A stretch of DNA of 64,000 bases from Peronospora farinosa (lineage: Eukaryota; Oomycota; Peronosporomycetes; Peronosporales; Peronosporaceae): contig CANTFK010000993.1 in assembly GCA_947646735.1 (NCBI GenBank), forward strand, positions 1 through 64,000, written 5' to 3'. Shown here in pieces: positions 63,991-64,000 of the stretch. How positions within the stretch are numbered: the stretch's first letter is position 1; each line of letters begins with the position of its first letter. Under the pieces are notes generated by a model that was given only the letters and a program-made list of their open reading frames with translations, had not been told where the DNA came from and ran no database searches. The translations under genes were made by a program, and so were the position numbers.

Positions 63991-64000
63991 GAAGGATCTG

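Larger units (their letters stand above)
55650..64000 (+). mobile_element. Element E: GATC-rich Gypsy chromovirus with dual RNase H
   Basis: The order is leader, gag, zinc knuckles, protease, repeat array, RT, RNase H, an extra RNase H, integrase pieces and chromodomain, running to the window edge. The family differs from A-D in sequence and in its very frequent GATCGCGATCC-type words. It is badly broken throughout. The left edge (about 55650) is approximate and no LTR pair could be defined. Confidence 0.85.

Noticed and set aside
1..64000. CRISPR array or other spacer-repeat system
   Set aside because: All repeat arrays found are contiguous tandem repeats without unique spacers, and the genome is eukaryotic.

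Overview
The window looks like nuclear DNA of a Peronosporales oomycete (a Phytophthora or downy-mildew relative). Host genes carry short GT-AG introns: the 31 I could place span 57 to 125 bases. Intergenic gaps are short, CCAAT boxes and CATTT...CAA-type initiators are seen, and the gene set is eukaryotic. The retroelements are Ty3/Gypsy types with chromodomains. The genus is an inference; no rRNA or species marker is present.

Layout. (1) 1-6.6 kb is transposon debris: a short leader fragment of the element family that also ends the window (family E), a broken tRNA-Gln joined to a truncated reverse-strand Gypsy copy (element A, 679-3672), degenerate coding remnants, a reverse-strand chromodomain fragment, a perfect 16-bp-stem hairpin, tandem repeats and a head-to-head duplication of a reverse-transcriptase segment. 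(2) 7.0-39.7 kb is a gene-dense island with TELO2/Tel2-like, R1R2R3-MYB, metaxin, UTP6, RPB12, NMD3, P5C dehydrogenase, a REXO5/Rex1-type exonuclease, HUS1, aminoacylase-1 plus a decayed aminoacylase copy, an IMPACT/YigZ-family protein, an RRM-CCCH protein, an RNFT-type RING membrane protein and mitoferrin. (3) 40.1-64 kb is nested LTR retrotransposons: B (same family as A, LTR to chromodomain), C (LTR, gag, protease), D (LTR end, gag to integrase start, then an inverted piece) and E (a GATC-rich family with a second RNase H and its own chromodomain). All carry frameshifts and stops.

How the genes fit together. The island is housekeeping: ribosome biogenesis and export (UTP6, NMD3, probably the exonuclease), transcription (RPB12, MYB), DNA-damage signalling (TELO2-type PIKK assembly factor, HUS1 of the 9-1-1 clamp), mitochondrial import and metabolism (metaxin, mitoferrin, P5CDH), and amino-acid and protein turnover (aminoacylase, RING protein). 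Neighbours often alternate strand, giving three tight head-to-head pairs (metaxin/UTP6, RPB12/NMD3, RRM-CCCH/RNFT) with 213-283 bp between start codons, so shared promoters are likely.

I found no CRISPR array, no bacterial-type operon and no convincing new defence system. The most unusual things are the tRNA-Gln/retroelement junction, the coiled-coil ORF antisense to the chromodomain in two separate copies, the unequal internal protein-coding repeats of the A/B and D elements, stops that favour glutamine codons, the palindromic LTR motif arrays, and the dual-RNase-H element E.
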